Positions 36,901-51,900 are shown, numbered from the stretch's first letter. The stretch is 64,000 bases of DNA from Callorhinus ursinus (GCF_003265705.1 NW_020313288.1:2609723-2673722); one strand, 5' to 3'. The notes: generated by a model from the letters alone, not told the origin. Numbers and translations are program-made.

Positions 36901-39900
36901 GGCCAGCACGGAGGCCAGTCCCACAGCCACACTCAAACGCCAGCTGACAGCTCGACTGCGACGTCAGGAGAGACTCTGAGCCAGGACCATGCGGCAAACT
37001 CATTCCCTAATTCCTGACCCAGGGCCCCTGAGATAACTCATGCTGGTGGCTTGAAGCCACCAGGTTGTGGAATAATCGTTAGGCAGCAGGAGATAACTAA
37101 TATGGTCCACAGAACCCCACTGTTCCCCCCACCCCCCGGTGCTAACCTGTACGGATGGACCTGCCCTCCAGTTCCGGCTCAGTTTGGGGAGGTGCCGGCA
37201 GAGCATCCGAGGGAGGGACAACTATGAATTCTCTTCTCAGATGTCACCTCCTCAGTGAAGCCTTCCATGACCACCTTCGCTACGGTTTCCTCCCCTCACT
37301 CCCCCCTGTTATACTCTTCTGGTGCTGAAGATCAGAGAGGTTAAGTCACTGGCTCACAGACACAGCAAAGACTGCTTGGAGCTAAGCAAGGAGTGCCGCC
37401 ACAGCTCTCTAGCGCTCTTGTCTCTACTTCACCCCCCCTCAGGGAGGGACACCTTATTCTTCACTATGAGGTTGAGGCCAACCCCAGGACCATTTTTGGT
37501 GCTGTTCGGCGTCAAGTCAACCCCTGCCATGATCTCATGTTCCCAGCAGGTGCACCCCGATTATCCAGCCAGCCATGCTGTGCCCATATTCTCAGCACTT
37601 GTGGCCACAGATGCCACCCAAGTCGCCCCCAAATGCCTTTGAGGCTGAAGAGTGCCTGAGAAACGCAGAGGGAAGCGTGGACACCCCCAGAGGTCATGGG
37701 GTGCCATGGATCTCACTGTGGTTCCTTCGATTTCCACCCAGAGGCACTGCCTGGGGACCGGGCTCAGTTAGCTCAGGGGGACCACCCTCCCTTCACTGGG
37801 GACAGGGACCTCCTGCCCACCCCAAGAAGGCAGGGCTGACAAGGGAGAGCCAGCAGGGACAGAGCCTGGGCCAGCCCTGTATGACTTGCCCAGTCCCCTC
37901 CCTGCCCTCCCCTCCTCCCTCTCTCCCTCTTGCCCACTCTGTTCCAGCCACACAAGCCTCCTTGCTGTCCCTCCAACACGCTAGGCACAGTCCTGCCCCA
38001 GGATCTTTGCACGGGCTATTCCATTTGCCTGCTAATGCTTCCTCATCCTTCAGGTCTCAGCACGACACTAACATGCTGGGCCAGGTGCCCTTGTGCAGTA
38101 TGCGACCTACACAACCACACACAACCACTCTGATGGGAAGTATGGAGCATGACATGCGGTAGGCACTCAATAAATGCTCTCTTTGGTGATCATTTCTGTC
38201 TGTCGGCACCTTATACCTCTTTCTGAGTCCAGAGGCATGTGGGCTTCACAGCTGATCCTAGGAAGGGCCTTAGGCTTCCCCAGGCTGAGAGCAGCCCCCC
38301 TCCCCAGAAAGCACCTCGGACTCACCCCGGGCAAGGTCTTCTGTTCGTGCAGGGCAGTCTGAGCTTTGATGGCAGAGTCCCTGGCACAATAGGTGAGAAA
38401 GGCACAGCCTGGAAAGGAAAGAATTGGGGGTGTTAACAGAAAGGAATGCGGAGACCCATGTTCACGGTCACATTGATCCCAACAGCCAGAAGGTGGAAGC
38501 AACCCAAATGTCCATCAGTGGATGAAGGATAAACACAACTTGTCGTTCCATCCACGCGCTGGAACCTGATCCAGCCTCAGAAAGGAAGGGACCCTGACAC
38601 CTGCCACAACGTGGAGGGACCCCGAGGACACTGTGCTCAGTGAGAGGAGCCAGACCCAGAAGGACACATCCCACAGGACCCCAGTCCCAGGAGGTCCCCA
38701 GAGGAGTCCTATCCACAGAGACAGAGGAGAGGTTGTGAGCTGGGGCTGGGGCAGGGGGTGGGGAGTCTGTGCTTCGTGGGGACAGAGTCTCCGTATGGAG
38801 AGATGGAAAATTCTGGAGACGGCGGGTGGGGGGTGGTGATTGCACGACAGTGTGAGCGTGCTTCATGCTGCCGAGCTGCGGGGCGCCTGGGTGGCTCAGT
38901 CAGCTAAGCGTCTTCCTTTGGCTCAGGTCATGATCTCAGGGTCCTGGGATCGAGCCCACTGCATCAGGCTCCCTGCTCAGTGGGGAGTCTGCTTCTCCCT
39001 CTCCCTCTGCCTCTCCACCCCCGCCCCCGCTCGTGCTCTCTTTCCCTCTCAAATAAATAAAATCTTTTTTTAAAAATGCTTTGAGCTGTGCACTTAGAGA
39101 TGGTTTAGACGGTAAATTTAATGTTATGTGTATTTTACCACAATAAAATAATGGAAAAGGAGGAAAAATTGTTTAAGATGGTAGATTTTATCTTCTTTTT
39201 TACTATAAGTTAAACAGAGGAGCCAACTTTTTTGGGGGGCAGGGGCCAACAGCAGTGGTTCAGCTGCCCCCCACCCCAAAAGGTGAGCTAGGGAAGGGGA
39301 GAAAGGAGCCCCAGCTGTTAAGTAAATCCGTGGCTGACGCTAGATAAAGCGATACTGAGAAGGCTAGGTGAGGTGCGGTGGGGGGGGTGGGACAGCTGCT
39401 GCCTCGGGGCGGGGGTGCAGCAGCAGCCCCCAAAGACGCAGAAGGCTCCCCGGGACGGGGCGAGGAGCACCATGGCTCTGCATGGACCTGCTTCGTGGCC
39501 TCGCATGGGGCGCCTCTGCCTCCGTGGACGGGGCGCCACCTCTCTCTGGGTCTCAGTTGTCCCCATCAGAGAGGATGGTCCCAGTGTAGAAGGGGGGGGA
39601 GGGACAAGGGGCGGGGGAGGAGCTAGAGGGGGCGTGGCGCAGTGGCCAAGGGCAGAGCCAATCAGGAGAGGAAGGGGCGGGCCAGCCCTGAAGTGGTCCA
39701 GAGCCAGGGTGTGATTGACTGGACGTCGTCTGGGGAGGGGGGGGGGGCGGGGGCGGGGTGCAAAGCGTGAGAACTGCAGAGACAAGAGACACTGAGAGAG
39801 ACAGAAGCAAGGAGAGAGAAGCCCCCAGAGAAAGGCTGATGAGATCAAAGGTATTTGAAAGATGTTTGCCTGAGGCCGGGTGTGGGATGCAGGCAGGTGT

Positions 39901-42900
39901 CAGGTCCCCTTCGACGGACCCAGGGGACCGGGCCTCAGCCCTGGGCTTTGCCTCTAACCTCTGTGGACCTCATTTTCACTGCGTGTGAAATGAGACCATC
40001 GTTGGCCGCTCTGATGCTGTTGGACCCTGTGTCCACCACCCCCATCTCCCTCCCTCTGCCTCCCCCTCCCCCGCAGGACCCCCTGCGCAGAAGCCCTGGG
40101 AACAGCTTCGTGGTGCCCATTTTTGCTCCAGGCAGGAGCTAATTAAAGCCGTATCCTTCCTTCTGGGATGAGCTCACCAAGCCCCCACTCCCACAGGCGG
40201 GGCCGGTTGATGGGGAGGGGTCTGCCTCAGGCCTGACAGGCTCCCTTGGAACCCTGGGGAGAAAGGCACCAGGCAGAGCTGAGGATGGTTTCTAGCATTT
40301 AAAAAACATTTGTTGTGAGAATGTAAAATGGTGCAGCCCCTGTGGGAAACAGTTTGGCGGCTCCTCAAAAAAGTTAAACATAGAATTACCATATGATCCA
40401 GCAATTCCACTTCTGGGTCTATACCCAAAAGAATTGAAAACAGGGACTCGAACAGATATTTCAAACAGATATTACACATATTCACAGCAGCATTATTCAC
40501 AACGGCCAAAAGGTAGAACAACCCAAGTGTCCACCAACAGACGCATGGATAAACAAAATGTGGTCCATTCATACACTGGAATATTATTCTGCCTTAAAAA
40601 GTGGGGAATTCTGACCCATGTTACAACGTGGATGAACCTTGAGGATGTTATGCTCAGTGTAATAAGCCAGACATAAAAGGACACATCCCTCAGGACCCCA
40701 CTCCCAGGAGGTCCCCAGAGGAGTCCCGTCCACAGAGACAGAGAGGAGAGGGTGGGAGCCGGGGCTGGGGCAGGGGGTGGGGAGTCCGTGCTTCATGGGG
40801 ACCGAGTCTCCGTGTGGGGAGATGGAAAGTTCTGGAGACGGAGGGTGAGGGTTGTTTCACAACAATGTGATTGTGCTTAATGCCATTGAGGTGTGCACTT
40901 AAAAATAGTTAAGATGGGGGGGCGCCTGGGTGGCTCAGTCAGTTAAACGTCCGACTTGTCTTGGCTCTGGTCATGATCTCAGGGTCGTGAGATGGAGTCC
41001 CGTATAGGGCTCGGCGCTCAGCTGGGGGGTCTGTTTGAGATTCTCCCTCTCCCTCTGCCCCTCCCCCACCACTCTCTCTCTCTCTATCTCTATCTCTAAA
41101 AATAAACATATCTTTAAAAAATGGTTAAGATGGGGCGCCTGGGTGGCTCAGTCGTTAAGCGTCTGCCTTCGGCTCAGGTCATGATCCCAGGGTCCTGGGA
41201 TCGAGCCCCGCATCGGGCTCCCTGCTCAGCTGGAAGCCTGCTTCTCCCTCTCCCACTCCCGCTGCTTGTGTTCCCTCTCTCGCTGTCTCTCTCTCTGTCA
41301 AATAAATAAATAAAATCTTTAAAAAAATAAAAAAATGGTTAAGATGGTGAATTTAATGTTACGTGTATTTTACCAAAATAAAAAATTGTCATTGGGATAT
41401 ATTAAAAACATACCCCCCCGGGGCGCCTGGGTGGCTCAGTTGGTTAAGCGACTGCCTTCGGCTCAGGTCATGATCCTGGAGTCCCGGGATCGAGTCCCAC
41501 ATCGGACTCCCTGCTCGGCGGGGAGTCTGCTTCTCCCTCTGCCCCTCCCCCCTCTCATGCTCACTCTCTCTCTCTCAAATAAATAAATAAACCTTTAAAA
41601 AAATAAAAAATTAAAAAAGTTAAAAAAAACATACCCCCCCAAGAAAAGTGCAGAACATGAAAGTATACAATGTAGCAAATAATTATAAAATCATGTAACC
41701 ATTTCCCAGGTCAGGGAATAGAACATGGCAGTCACCGGAAACCCCAGTGCCTCCCATCCCATGACAAGCCCTCCATCCGCCGGAGGTGACTGCTATCCTG
41801 GCTTTTGTGATAACCACGTCATTGTTTTTCATTATGGCTTCCCGCCCCGTGTGTGTCACTAATCAATGTAGCTGAGTACTTCCTGCTTTTGAACTTATAT
41901 AAACGGAATCATAGCATATGTATACTTTGTGTCTAGATTCTGTTACTCAACAACAGATGGTTGTGAGTATCAGGAGTTAATTCCTTTTCATAGTTGTGTA
42001 ATATTTTCTCCTGTGAATATACTGCAAGGTGGCTATCCATTCTCTTGTGAGTGGGCATCTGGGTTGTCCACTGTTAGAGACGATCATGAATAACGCTGCC
42101 ATGGAACATTCTTATATAGGTGCTTTGATGCACAAAGGCATATCCAGGAATGGGATTGCAGGTTATAAGGTTGGTTTATGTTTAGCTTTAACGGATTCCT
42201 TCAGTTTTCCAAAATGGGTTGTACCAAAGAATTCTCCAACCAACGGGTCTGACAATATTAATGCTTCATTTTCACCAACCCTTGGTTTTACCAGCCTTTT
42301 AAATGTAGTCATTATGGTAGGCGTATCACTGCATTTCATTGAGATTGTAACATACATTGCTATAGTTATTAATAAAGCCAGGCACCGTGTTGCTTTGTAG
42401 GAGTTCTTTATGTGCTGTGTAAATAAAGAATACTTTGGATTCTTTTGTGGTTACATCTGATGCACACATCTTCCCCCAACCCATGGCTGGTCTTTCTACT
42501 CTTTTTTTGGTGTTTCTATTTTCTGAATTTAATCCCCCAAGGTCTTCAGGGAAAGGAGAGGCACTAAGACAACTAGCCTAGGGCCTGAGAGAAATTAGGC
42601 ACAACCAGCAAGAAATTGCACTGCAAGAAGATGTGAAATAGAAGCAAAACCCTTCCCCCTTGGGCGCATTCCTGCCCGTGAGGCCTCATTTGCAGAACAT
42701 GGAGTGTGCTGGTCCTGGGAGGCTAGGCTAGGACCCCTGAGCGACTTTCTAGGCCATCAGCCTCTGGGTCCGGAAGGTTTTCAGCCAGAGGGACAGAAAG
42801 ACCAAATTGCATGCCACTGTCCCCGGTGCTGAAATGCTTGCCTGTTCTCTTGACCCCTTAGTTTCTCTTTTCTAATGGGGAGAAATGTGTGATGTTTACC

Positions 42901-45900
42901 CGTTTCTGGGTAAACACAGCCTCGATGTTCAGTTAGTTCAGTTCCTGTTAGGGTTTAATTGGATCCCCCCTCCCCAAAATTCATATGTTGCTGTCCTAAC
43001 CCCTCAGGACCTCAGAATGGGACCTTACTTGGAAAATGAGCCATTGCATATGTAATGAGTTAAGGTGAGGTCATCCTGGAGGAGGGTTAGCCCCAGTGCC
43101 ATAGGACTAGTGTCCTTACAAAAGGAGGAAATTTGGGCACAGAGACACACACTCAGGGAGAAGGCCATGTGATTATGAAGGCAGAAATCTGGGGGATGTA
43201 TCGACAAGCCCAGGGACTTCCAACAAACCACCAGAAGCTGGGAGAGACCTGAACCAGATTCTCCCTCCATTTTGAAGGAACCAATTCAACCCACACCTTA
43301 ATCTCAGACTTCTGGCTCCCCGGACAGTGAGCAAACATGCTTCTGTTTTTGAAGACCCCTGGTTTGTGGTACATTTTTTCCGCAGCCCTAGCATCCTAAT
43401 ACAGTCCCCAATCAGCACAGACTTTCAGCGGTATTAATAAAGTTCACTGGCTTCTAATACTAACAAACTTGTACTCAGTATGGACTCACTCAATCCCTAT
43501 AACAACCCCACAGAGTAGCTGCTAGTATTGTCTTCATTTTACAGATGAGTGTCCAGGGCAGAGAGTAGGGAAGGGACTTGCCCAGGGCCTCACAGGTGGT
43601 AAGTGTGTGCTCATCCTGGCTCCATGGACAGTTTGCCTGGAGCTTGCATCTTTTTAAAAATTTCCCCAGGGCCTAGGGTGAGGATCACAGGCCCCTGATT
43701 CACCCTTTCCTGAAAGGAGCTTTAAAATCGTGTCAGGATCAAATGCTGGTTCAAATGCATGGACCTCATTTTAATTGTTCGAGGTCTGTTTGCTGTAGCC
43801 TAGTCCCACAGAGGCCTTTTGAGGGAAGTCACAACCCAACCAAAGCCTACATCGGGTGAAACTCTCATCTCAATTTCAGCCCTGGCCACCCCTACCCCAC
43901 ACATCAGCCTCACCAATGACAAGGGGGCCAAGTCTGGTGTCCAGCAGCCCCTTCCCATGCTGGCCAACCCCTGGGGTTCTTCCCAGAGTGCTCAGCGCTT
44001 GACCATCCCTTCAAACCCACACCCATTTTCAAAGCCTGGACCAGGACGGATCTGGGGTGGGGTGCTGTTAATGCCCACGGATCTCTCTAGGCCCAAAGAC
44101 AGAGCAGGGACCAAAATGGGGGAATCACTGGGGAACAAGAGTATGTATATATGAAAGTTTCCTAATAACTAGATCCGTGTCATCACAGCTCCCTTGGGAG
44201 GGAGGGAGCTCCCCATCTCTGGAGGTAAGCAGCAGTGACTCCCCAGAGAGGAAACTTCTTTGCCAGAGAATCCTCAGAGTCCCTCCTCATGCTAAGATCC
44301 TCTGCTCTCTGGTCTGAGATCTGAGCTTTTGGGATTTCATGACTCAAAGTTGTAATGATGATGATAATAATAGTCAGTGTCTGCTGAGCACCAGGCATCC
44401 TTACAGGGGCACGTCACTGGTATCAACCCTTTGAGTCCTCAGACTAGCCCAAGAGAATTGCATGATTGTATTTATTATTATTGTTATTATTAAAGACGTA
44501 TTTATTTAGAGAGAGCGAGCACAGGGCAGGGGGGGGTGCAGAGGGAGTGAGAATCTCAAGCAGACTCCTTGCTGAGCATGGAGCCCGACGTGGGGCTCGA
44601 TCCCACGACCCTGAGATCATGACCTGAGCCGAAACCAAGAGTCGGACGCTCAACTGACTGAGCCACCCAGGCGCCCTGGTATTTTATTTATTATTATTTG
44701 CATTTTGCAGGTAGGGAAACTGAGACAGCAGCCACACAGGTAACATAGTGATGGAACTCCAGAGGACTAACTCCAGTCTGTGCCTCCTTGACCTCAATAT
44801 TCTCCCTTATAAAGATAGTGGTAGTTACGACAACAGCTCCATCACGGAGCACTTGGACAGGGTGGCCATTATCTTGGGGGCTTGGTTCCACCCCCCTCGC
44901 CCCCTCTCCTCCCCGCAGGAATCCTGTAAGGTGGGTCTTATGCAGACTATGCAGGGAGGTTTGCCTAAGATGCACAGCAGGAAAGGGTAGAGCCAGAGTT
45001 TGAACCCAGGGGCATCTGACGTCATGGGTTTCACTGCCATCCACTGTGCTTAGAGGCTTTGATCTCCAGGGTGTGGCTGTGGAGTGGCAGGGGCTCCCAA
45101 TTCTGCCATCTTCCCTGAAATTCACTCAAAACCTTTGATGTTTTAAGGCAAAGGTGGCCTTAAAAGCATCTATGAAAAGACAATTATGCGCCACCTTCCA
45201 TCTAGTGTAGACACCGATTGATGTGCAGATCAATGGAATCATTAGGGGGTGACCTAGCAATACAGGCCTCCCAAACATGGGCTCTGGGGCAACCCCACAG
45301 AGCCTTCAGTGGTGGGAAGAATTGTGCCCAACTTACAGATGAGAAGACTGAGGTTCACAGTGACCCAGGTCACCTGGAGCCCATATCTGCATGACCCCAT
45401 TGCCCAGGGCTCTTCCCCCAGCCCACAAGGACACTCCTCTATCCAGCCCGGGAGATTCTGTCTCTGAGGAGGGGGGCAAAGTTGACCATGGTCCCTCCGC
45501 AGCAACCAGTCTCTGTTCACCCTGGGCTCCAGGGAAAATGCCCTGACTAATGGGCGATCCTGAGGCTCGCAGGCTGGGAAAAGGCGCAAAAGACACACCC
45601 CCACGTGTGGTCAGCCTGGGGCAGAGGGTGGGACAGAGGGCTAGGGGAAGCCCAGAGGACAAAGGGTGGCTCTGTCGGGCGCTGAGGGTGTAGGGAGCAG
45701 GCTGGGGAGTTTGGCAGGTGTCAAGCGATGTTGTTGGGGGGCGGGGAGCATAAACACTTTGCTCAGCAGGTGAAGACAATGAGCTGAGTCGAAGGCAGTG
45801 GGGAGCCACAGAAGATGTGTGGGCAGGGGAGGGCACAGAGGTGTGTGCTGGGAAGATCTTCTGGGGCCAGCATGGAGGAGGGACCGAAGTACAGAACAGA

Positions 45901-48900
45901 AGGCTAAGGTCAGGAAGGCGAGGACTGAGCTGGGGCCATGGGGGCAAAGAGGAGAGACGGATGAGACCTTCAGAAGGGGTCTCTGGGGGGCAAGGGGCTG
46001 GGGGTAGAGGCGGGGCGGAAGCCCAGGGCCACCCCTGGGAGGGTGTAGTGGACTGTATGGTGGCCCTCCTGAAAAGATATGTGTACATCCCAGACCCTAT
46101 GCGTGGGAACTTATTTGGAAAAAGGGACTGTAATTAAGATGTAATTAAGGATGGGGGCGCCTGGGTGGCTCAGTCGTTACGCGTCTGCCTTCGGCTCAGG
46201 TCTGGTCCCAGGGTCCTGGGATCGAGTCCCGCATCGGGCTCCCTGCTCCGCGGGAAGCCTGCTTCTCCCTCTCCCACTCCCCCTGCTTGTGTTCCCTCTC
46301 GCGCTGTGTCTCTCTGTCAAATAAATAAAATCTTAAAAAAAAAAAAAGATGTAATTAACGATCTTGAGATGAGATCCACCCTGGATAACGAGGTGGACTC
46401 CAGATCCATTGACAAATGTCCTTGTAAGAGACGAGAGGGGACACAGAGAGAGGAGAGACCACGTGAAGACGGAAGCACAGATGGAGGGATGCAGCCACAA
46501 GCCAAGGGGAGCCTGGAGCCCCTGGAAGCTGAAAGAGGCAGGAAGATCTGTCCCCTGGAGCCTCCCGAGGGAATGCAGGCTCTTGATCTTGGACTCCTGT
46601 TCTCAAGGACCGGGGAGAAGTCTGCCCTTTTAAGCTAAGTTTGTGGTCATTCGTGACCTACGTCCCAACAGACTCACTGCTCACTGGATGGAGATCCAGT
46701 AGGAAGAGCAGTTTGGAAGAAAGATGCAGAATCTGGTTTGGGTCCTCAGACCCATCTGGGGACTTGGGAGACATCAGGGGAAGGACCACCCCCCAGGACT
46801 GACTAAAAATCCCCCAAATGTCCCAGCAAGGAAGTACCAACTGAGGACAGAGCCAAGCCCTGGGTCAGACGCCATGGCCTCAGCTGGAACCCTCCTTCTA
46901 AACTGGCAGATATTTGCATCCTGTGTTACAGATGCGTGAACCCAGCCTCAGAGAGGCTTAGCAGCTTTCCTAAGGTCACACAGCAAGTCACAAACAAGGC
47001 CTGGAACTGAACCCAACCTGGGGGTGGGCACAGGGCTTCTGAGTTTCAGAAAATCCCAGAGTGTGGGGGACTACTTGAGTGGCCTAAATAAAAATAGTTT
47101 TTAAAGTTGTTTTTTCCTTCTTAGTATTCATGGTCATTATTTTCATGCCTAAGTGTGGGATTTCTGTCACTTCCGGGGAACTGGGCAGGTCTGGGAACTG
47201 GCCATGTCTCCCCGCACCCCACGCTCGGCCTCTCACCCACCACCCTGGAGCTCGCCGCGCCTTGGTCCACACACGCCCGCCCTCATCTGTGTCGCCCATC
47301 CTTTCTCCTCCACCCCACGACCCGGCCTGTGTCCCTTCCCGAGGAGGGGGGTCAGGCACCCCTGTGGCTCTCCCTGAGCCCGTGCGGCACTCTAACTGCC
47401 CATCAGGAGTTACTGTCCCACTGGACTCGGAGGCCCTGAGGGTGAGAACCAGGTGTGCTGGCCACTGCACCTGTCCCCAGGGCCCAGCACTGGGCCCAGC
47501 ACTCTGTGTGCTCAGCAAGAATTTGGCCACAGCTCACAGCCTCCATACTGGTAGAGTGCCCATCCATGCCCTCCTGGACATGCGGTCCCCTCTGCCCTGG
47601 TCTCCCCACACTGCTGCCTCCCTCACCCCTACAACCGGCCCCCAGGGGCCACCAGAGGGCGCCTGTGAGCACCTCGTCTGCCCACAGCCCTCCAAGGCTT
47701 CCTCCTCCCTGGGGTACAAGCCTAATCCTCCCCACACGGTTCCTAAGGCCCCCACAACCTGCCCTGTTCCCTCCCTGTCCTCCCCTCCTCCCTCTCTCCC
47801 CCAGCCCACTCTGCCCCAGCCACACATGCCTCCTCTGTTCCTCCAAATGCCAGGCCCTCCTGCCCCAGGACCTTTGCACAGGCTCTTCCAGAATTTGCTT
47901 CTCCAGATCTCTGCACAGTTCACTCCCTTCCTTCAGGTCTTGGCTCAAATGTCACCTCCTTAGTGGAGCCTCCTTTGAGCACACTGTTTAAAGTTACGGC
48001 CCTCAATCACCCCCTCACCCGGCTCTATTTTTCCTCTGCCCCCATCACCATTTCTATGATGCATACAGGTTTCCCTCACTATCCAAAAGCAGAGTGTTCC
48101 TGTGAAACCTCCTGTCAGCCTAAATGGCATACAGCAAGGAAGCAACCACCTTAATTTATATGGAAAACTTTTTGAACATTCCCACACTCAAAAAATAACC
48201 TCCCTTAGGCTTTTCGGATACTTTAGGACACATCTTGCTAATGGATGCACAGAATGAACCAAGGTAAAGCACAGATGCTCACACGGTTCAGAGCCCTGGC
48301 GGGGGGGAGCATTGCCTCTGTAAGAGCTCACTGCAAAACCAGCGCTGAATGCCCGTTTTGCTTTCTGCTTTTATTCATAAAAGCAAATATCCCCTTCGGA
48401 TTTCTTCCAGTTGCCAAAAAGAGGTATTCACGTAGGCCTTTCGTGGAAGTGAAGTAGGGTAATACAAACTTTCCAAAAGCAGGGGGTGCCCACATTATAT
48501 TTATTTCTGTTCCCCACGCCCACTGGAATGTCCCCTCCACAAGGACAGAGGTTTTTACATTTGATTTGGGGGGGTACCCAGATAGTGCCTGGCACACAGT
48601 AGGTGCTCAGTGGATAGTCATTGCCTGAATGCTTGTGTTTTCAAGCTGACCTGCTAATATCAAGGTGACCTCTTTGAGGGCAACGGCATTTGATCCATTT
48701 TCATTCCTCCCCTGTCCTACCCTGCGTGGCATGGAGTTATTCAGTATTTCCCGAGCACCTATTATGCACCAGCTGTACAATGGAAACAGACGCAGGAAAG
48801 ACCCTTTGTTCATTGCTGATCACTAACATCTCCCACTTCCTTCGCCAGCAAGGACCGACCACAACAGGTCGTGTGAACCCTCCTCTCAAATCCCGTGGGC

Positions 48901-51900
48901 CCCCAACCCCCTGCACTCCAGGTGCCCCATGTTCTTGGTCTTTAACCTTGGCTCTGTGATCTAGCCCGGCCCACTGCCCCTCTCTGCTGTGTGATCTTGG
49001 GTCACTTAACCTCTCTGAGCCTCCACTAAGGATTACAGAAGATAGTCCCATGTGCTGTGGGGCCACCCTCCACCAGCCCTCTGCCCCCGGACACCCTCTC
49101 TGTTCCCCTCCATCCTTTCAGCCCCAGGCTGTCCCTACCTACTAACAACAGTGGGGTTGACAGGCTCTCTCCTATATTCATCACGCCTCCCCTCACTTAC
49201 AAAGTCATTGGCTCCTGTGCAGGAGGGCAGGGCTTCATGCCCAAGGCTCACGCTCCTGGACCCCTCCATCCAGTGCACCATCTCTGGGGTGGCCTCCTCC
49301 CTCCCCGGCTGAGCTCCTCCTCTGCCCCAGACTTACTCATCAGGGCTCCTCAGGCCTCGTCTGGACACGTACCCCCAATCTCCTGCCCACAGCCATCTTG
49401 ACTCTTCCCACAGACTGTCACCACTGCTGGTCCCTCCATCCGTACACCCACCCACATGTCCATCCATCTGTAATCCCTTCATTTACCCATTCTTCCACTT
49501 ATCCACCCATCTGTCCGTCCATTCTTCCTTCCATCCATCCATCCATCCATCCATCCCTCCCTCCCTCCCTCCATCCATCCATCCATCCATCCACCTGTCC
49601 ATCCAACTGTCCATCCACCCATCTGCTGTGTTCCAAGCACTATTCTAGGCCCTGGGGACACAGCCATAAATACAAAAGGCAAAAGACTTCGTCCTGATGG
49701 GGTTTCCTAATGGGGGAAGGAGAGAAAAGCGAAATAACATAAAAAGCAAAATCTATGATCTATGGTATGTCAGAAGTCTTCATTTTCACAGGGGGAAAAA
49801 AAGAAAGCAGGGAAGAAGGGTTTGGAGTGCTGGAGGGTGGCTGTGATTATAAGTCACGTCTGCGGGGAGGCAGCATCGAGAAGGTGAAGGTTGAAAGGTA
49901 TGAGGAAGGAGGATGCGAGTGTCTGGGGGACAAGGAGGCTTCACCAAGGAGGTGACATCTGAGCCAAGACCTGGAGGAAGTGAGAGAGTGAAGCCTGCAG
50001 AGATTTGGGGGAACAGCATCCCAGGTAGCAGGGATAGCTCATGCAAAGGCCCTGGGGCAGGACTGACCTGGTGTGTTGGACAAACAGCAAGGAAGCCCGT
50101 GTGTCTGGGGCAGAGTGGGTGAGGGGGAGAGAGGGAGGAGGGGAGGGCAGGGAGGGGCGGGGCAGGTCATGCAGGGCCTTGGGGTTGCAGAGAGGACTCT
50201 GGTCACTCTCTGGAATGGGGCCATCCCAGGCATGTGGGGGTGCTGAGCAGCATCCCTGGCCCCCATCCACTGGATGCCAGGAGCACCACCAGTTGCGACA
50301 ACCACAGATGTCCTGAACATCACCTGGTGTCCCCCCCAGGGGCAGAACTGTCTCAGGCGAGAACCACTTTGCTAGATCCCTTCCTCTTCTCTACCTCCCC
50401 GACGACAGCTGATGATTTGACCCCTTAAATATGTCTCCCCAGGGGCGCCTGGGTGGCTCAGATGGTTGACCGTCTGCCTTCGGCTCAGGTCATGATCCCA
50501 GGGTCCTGGGATCGAGTCCCGCATCGGGCTCCCTGCTCCTTGGGAGCCTGCTTCTCCCTCTGCTTCTCTCTCTCTCTCTCTCTGTCTCTGTCTCTCATGA
50601 ATAAATAAATAAAATCTTTAAAAATATGTATATATGTCTCCCCAGTACCCTCAAGTCAAAGCCAAGATTGCCTGCCTTTGCAGTCCTTCCCAACCTCACC
50701 ACCGCTGCCTTCTGGACTCTTCTCTCAACATTCCCTCCATTGCCCTTAACTCCGATCCACTTGTAATTCCCCAGACGTGCAGCCTTCAGGCCTCAGGTGC
50801 CTGACTCTGGAATTCCAGCCCCTCCCCCATAGCCCTGCTCTCCTCTATGCAGCTTTTCCCCCAAATTGTGGTAGAATACACATAACATAAATTTATCATC
50901 TTAACCATTTCTAAGCGCACAGCTCAGCGGTATGAAGCACACTCTCATCCTCATGCAGCCACCCCCACCCTCCGTCTCCAGAACGTTCCATCTCCCCACA
51001 CGGAGACTCTGTCCCCACGAAGCACGGACTCCCCACCCCCTGCCCCCGCCCCGGCTCCCACCCTCTCCTCTCTGTCTGTGTGGACGGGACTCCTCTGGGG
51101 ACCTCCTGGGAGTGGGGTCCTCCTGTGGGATGTGTCCTTCTGGGTCTGGCTCCTCTCACTGAGCCCGGTGTCCTTGGGGTCCCTCCGAGTCGTGGCAGGT
51201 GTCAGGGCCCCTTCCTTTCCAAGGCTGGAGCGTGTTCCCGCGTGGGGACGGACCGCACCGTGTTTATCGATTCATCCTTCAGTGGATGCTTGGGTTGTTT
51301 CCACTTTTGGCCCTTGTGAATTGTGCTGCTATGAACATCAGTGTGCAAATAGCTCTTGGAGACTTTCAATCCTTTCGGATCTGTATGAACTGCTGGCTCA
51401 TGTGGCAACCATGTGTCAGTTTCTGAGGAACCGCCAGACTGTCTTCCAGAGCGCCGCCCCGGCTCACATCCCCCCAGCCATGCGCGGGCTCCGATTTCTC
51501 CACCTCCTCGCAGACACCCGTTGCCTGGTCTGTTTTAGAACAGCCGTCCTGCTGCGTGTGGGGTGGCACCTCATTCGAGGTACCCTCGACCCCAGGACGT
51601 CCGCTTTGCCCGCCCCCAGCACACATCACCACCCCTTAGGACCAGCACAGACATTCTGTCCACCTCTCCCAGAGCCGTGTGCTCCCTGTGGACGCACACT
51701 AGGTCTTGTGCTCTCAAAACTGGCACATAGTAGGGACTCAAGAAATCGCTGAGAGAGAGGAGAGGTAGGTAGATGAAGAAATGAGCTTGCAACCCCAACC
51801 ATCTATGTGTCCTTGGGGAGGTCTTCTCCCCTCCCTGAGCCTCCATCTCCCCCTGTTGTGAGGTTGCTCTGGGTCCCCCCACCCCAGCCACGGTGGGGTT

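Larger units (their letters stand above)
27032..38325 (-). other. CELF5: CELF5 intron 2 (11,294 bp)
   Basis: Phase 0 GT-AG intron. It holds MLT1-like LTRs, L2 fragments, a tandem pair of Can-SINEs inside a MER-type transposon, an internal CpG island with adjacent RFX sites, an 83-bp tandem duplication and several microsatellites. Apparently unique stretches are 28180-29150, 30130-31380, 31770-32980 and 35930-36920, where I see no gene. Confidence 0.9.

Noticed and set aside
45333..47963. 251- and 277-codon frames in intron 1
   Set aside because: Compositional frames over L2/MIR remnants; no similarity recognised.
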